Source: Gemmatimonadales bacterium UBA2975
GTDB lineage: Bacteria; Gemmatimonadota; Gemmatimonadetes; Longimicrobiales; Gaopeijiaceae
Reading direction: 5' to 3'
Assembly: GCA_002348265.1 (NCBI GenBank)
Contig: DEAT01000044.1
Span: 1 to 6,555, forward strand
Length of the DNA stretch: 6,555 bases
In this document: positions 4,405-6,555 of the stretch, piece by piece
Position numbering within the stretch: position 1 is the stretch's first letter
Layout: the number at the start of each line of letters is the position of its first letter
Program-made: the position numbers and the translations under genes
Notes under the pieces: model-generated
What the model was told of the DNA's origin: nothing
Seen by the model: the letters and a program-made list of their open reading frames with translations, nothing else
Database searches by the model: none

Positions 4405-6555
4405 GTTGTCTGGTGTGGCGTCGGTCACGGCTACGCCCCGGCTCATCCGGAACGCAGGGCTCTTCACAATACCTAAGATATAGTGTGAGATGCGATCTCC
4501 GTACTGACCCGCTGTGTGCTCCATCTCACGAATAGTTGGCATGTCATAGTACTCAATCCGACGGCCCAAGGCGTAGGCCATCAGGTTCTTGGCGAGGGTC
4601 CTCCGGAAGACCGTTGGTCGCTTTAGGATCACTTCGCGGAGACCGGCTGGGCCGCTTATTGGACTTCCGTCGTATAGCTCACCACTTGAGTCAATTTGGT
4701 TGAGGTTCTCCCTTATTCGCCACGCACCCGTTACGTCGAAATTATCAAGAGCGAGTCCTATGGGATCGATAACACGATGACAAGACATGCAGGCCGGATT
4801 GTCTCGGTGTATTTCTAGACGTTCTCGAGTAGTGAATTGTCGGGAGCCATTAGACTCCTCTGTCTCTTCTAGCGTTGGAACTGCGGGTGGAGGAGGAGGC
4901 GGTGGGCTGCCTAGAAGAACTTCCATCACCCATTTGCCTCGAAGCACCGGCGAAGTTCGATCTCCCTCCGACGTTAGCATAAGGATACTCCCGTGTCCGA
5001 GCAGGCCACGTCGATTTTCATCGTCTAGTTGAACTCTTACAAATTCTGTACCCGATACTCCCTGGAGCCCATAGTGCGCTGCGAGTTGTTCGTCGACGAA
5101 CGTCCAGTCAGCGGTCAAAAGCTCTAGGATGCTTCGATCTTCTTGAACGATGGTGTGGAAGAGTAACTCGGTTTCACGATCCATCGCCTCTTTCAATTGC
5201 TGATTGAAGTATGGGTATAGCTGCGCGTCTGGATTAATCTTCTCTAAGTCTTGGAGTCGCAGCCATTGTGAAGCGAAGCGGGTTGCAAGCGATGCTGCTC
5301 GAGGCTCTTTCAGCATCCTATAGACTTGACGTTCCAGCTCTCTATCATTCGATAGCTTTCCCGCTTCCGCGAGCTGGATGAGTTCTTCGTCCGGCGGGGC
5401 TGCCCAGAGAAAGAAGGCAAGTCGCGATGCAAGGTCGGGATCATCGAGCTCATACACCTCACCCGGCTCTACCTGCTCAGGCGTTCGCTCAAGCCTGAAA
5501 ATGAATCGTGGACTAGATAGTATTGCCCAGATTGCGTTTCGGATTCCTATCTCGAATCCGCCCTCCTCTCGACCTTCTTCAAAGAAGAACATCAGTTCAT
5601 CGACTTCGTTGCTTTCAATAGGCCGACGAAACGCTTGTGAGGCGATGCTGCTGACGATCTCCCTTGCGCAGGGCTTTTCCTCGTCGTGCGCGGTCGGACG
5701 ACAGGTGAAAATCCTTTGACGAGCAGGTGTTTCCGAGACCCCTGTGATCGCGAATGGCCCACTTATTGAAAGGTCACGCAGATGAGGAAGGGTTGTGACG
5801 CCATAACCGACTCCCATGTTGGGGTCGGCCAGCGTAAAGTCAATCGGAGTGATTAGATCAGTGATCGGTCCTTCCCGTTCTAGAATGAACGCAGCAGTGA
5901 TATGCTGTGGTCCGGCACGGACGTGGATTTCCGGTGTCTCTACGCGCAGGCCTGATGGGTCACCTTCGCTCATCCATCGGTCCAGTTCTAGGAGAGCGAC
6001 GCGCGCTCCGTTGACTGCGACCTCAATCCGATGTGTTCCAGAGGTTAAGCCAAAGAGTTGTCCATCTGGACTAGGGTGAAGGTCCAGTTCGAATACGTAG
6101 TCGCCGTCGGCGGGGAAATTGTGGGTTATGGATATACCACCCCTTGTCCCTAGCGGAGTGCCTGCGACATGCCCCACCTGCGAAGTGGTCTTCGGTACTT
6201 TGTAGACGGTGGTCGATGGAGCGGCATTCACATCGCCCACTGCGTCTCGGCTGACTTGAGCTGCGGCTCGCATATAACTCTCGAGTAATGTCGCCGATAG
6301 GATCTGCGTGTCAGCTATATTGTCGAAGTTGTCGCTGATCGTCTCGGTGGGAAGGAAGGCCGAGGCATCAATGTGGATTTTAAAGAGGTCAAAAACCGAG
6401 GCTTCATATTCGGTTCGATTAAGGCGCTGGAATGTTCTTCGACCGGGATTCGGGTTAGTGCGCGCCACCTCGTCTAGTCGCTCTTCCAAGGTTGCGGCTA
6501 ACAATGCGAGCGAGTCTTCCGGAGGACGGCGCACGCCCGCTGGAGGCATCATTCC
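4402..6555 (-). CDS. DUF1587/1595/1592/1588/1585 multidomain haem protein, N-terminus cut off
   Basis: The frame is open to the right edge. The first Met codons (6552 and 6549) fall in MMPPAGVRRP, which in this family is an internal motif following an N-terminal cytochrome c domain, so the true start is upstream of the window. Numbering from 6552, the domains are: DUF1587 (about 41-105, with RLNRTEYEASVFDLF and DNFDNIADT), a beta-rich insertion (about 138-225), DUF1595 (about 293-353, CAREIVSS and QAFRRPIE), DUF1592 (about 366-495, LASRLAFFLWAAPPDEEL and FASQWLRLQDLEKINPD), DUF1588 (about 512-612, RRGLLGHGSILMLTSEGDRT, a seven-proline run, and CMSCHRVIDPIGLALDNFD) and DUF1585 (about 630-705, FRRTLAKNLMAYALGRRIEY). 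CMSCH (588-592) is a CxxCH haem-attachment motif, so the protein is expected outside the cytoplasm. Its partner in many genomes is a DUF1552 protein, as here. The substrate or redox partner is unknown. Confidence 0.93.
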   Translation of the reverse strand, partial: GMMPPAGVRRPPEDSLALLAATLEERLDEVARTNPNPGRRTFQRLNRTEYEASVFDLFKIHIDASAFLPTETISDNFDNIADTQILSATLLESYMRAAAQVSRDAVGDVNAAPSTTVYKVPKTTSQVGHVAGTPLGTRGGISITHNFPADGDYVFELDLHPSPDGQLFGLTSGTHRIEVAVNGARVALLELDRWMSEGDPSGLRVETPEIHVRAGPQHITAAFILEREGPITDLITPIDFTLADPNMGVGYGVTTLPHLRDLSISGPFAITGVSETPARQRIFTCRPTAHDEEKPCAREIVSSIASQAFRRPIESNEVDELMFFFEEGREEGGFEIGIRNAIWAILSSPRFIFRLERTPEQVEPGEVYELDDPDLASRLAFFLWAAPPDEELIQLAEAGKLSNDRELERQVYRMLKEPRAASLATRFASQWLRLQDLEKINPDAQLYPYFNQQLKEAMDRETELLFHTIVQEDRSILELLTADWTFVDEQLAAHYGLQGVSGTEFVRVQLDDENRRGLLGHGSILMLTSEGDRTSPVLRGKWVMEVLLGSPPPPPPPAVPTLEETEESNGSRQFTTRERLEIHRDNPACMSCHRVIDPIGLALDNFDVTGAWRIRENLNQIDSSGELYDGSPISGPAGLREVILKRPTVFRRTLAKNLMAYALGRRIEYYDMPTIREMEHTAGQYGDRISHYILGIVKSPAFRMSRGVAVTDATPDN
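4777..4791 (-). other. CxxCH c-type haem attachment motif
   Basis: These 15 bases encode Cys-Met-Ser-Cys-His in the DUF1588 domain, followed by RVIDPIGLALDNFD. This is the standard motif for covalent haem c attachment, and the surrounding sequence is the usual DUF1588 context. Haem loading would need export and a cytochrome c maturation system, neither of which can be seen in this window. Confidence 0.85.
4885..4905 (-). other. Seven-proline run in DUF1588
   Basis: Seven consecutive proline codons (CCA, CCG, CCT three times, CCA, CCC in reading order) lie between LLGS and AVPTLEE. A polyproline segment at this point is a usual DUF1588 feature. From general knowledge, such runs stall ribosomes unless elongation factor P is present. 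Confidence 0.9.

Noticed and set aside
5378..5719. A Ser/Arg-rich 113-codon plus-strand open frame
   Set aside because: It lies wholly antisense to conserved DUF1592 and DUF1595 sequence, and its Ser-rich composition mirrors the opposite strand.
1..6555. Search for CRISPR repeats, tRNA, insertion sequence ends, integrases or toxin-antitoxin pairs
   Set aside because: No regularly spaced repeats, tRNA-like folds, transposase motifs or small paired genes were visible on either strand by reading.

Overview
All convincing coding sequence lies on the minus strand, so the window reads from right to left. It looks like chromosomal DNA of a free-living, Gram-negative-type bacterium of moderate-to-high GC. 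The pairing of a DUF1587/DUF1595/DUF1592/DUF1588/DUF1585 protein with a Tat-exported DUF1552 protein is typical of Planctomycetota, Verrucomicrobiota, Acidobacteriota, Gemmatimonadota and some uncultured marine or soil lineages. The exact phylum cannot be settled from this sequence.

Layout in order of transcription: (1) 6555-4402, the C-terminal bulk of a large DUF1592-type protein with a CxxCH haem-binding motif. Its N-terminus, where this family usually has a further cytochrome c domain, lies beyond the right edge. (2) 4394-2976, a complete DUF1552 protein with a twin-arginine signal, starting 7 bases after the previous stop and preceded by a good Shine-Dalgarno sequence that overlaps that stop. 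(3) 2979-1117, an exported ankyrin-repeat protein whose ATG overlaps the DUF1552 stop (ATGA). It carries about eleven repeats, split by a long acidic linker, and ends in a CxxC tail. (4) A 210-base spacer with only a weak candidate promoter and no clear terminator. (5) 906-1, a secreted TPR-like protein that is open to the left edge and so lacks its C-terminus.

Genes 1 to 3 form a tight, probably translationally coupled operon whose products are all predicted to leave the cytoplasm. A reasonable inference is an envelope or periplasmic assembly. It would hold a c-type haem protein, a Tat-folded partner related in style to the DUF1501/sulfatase-like proteins, and an ankyrin solenoid as a binding scaffold. 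The biochemical function of the DUF1592/DUF1552 pair is not established, so no reaction is assigned. The TPR gene may be a separate transcription unit or a readthrough member.

I saw no RNA genes, mobile elements, CRISPR arrays, phage genes or defence modules. Plus-strand open frames across the window look like antisense shadows of these four genes.
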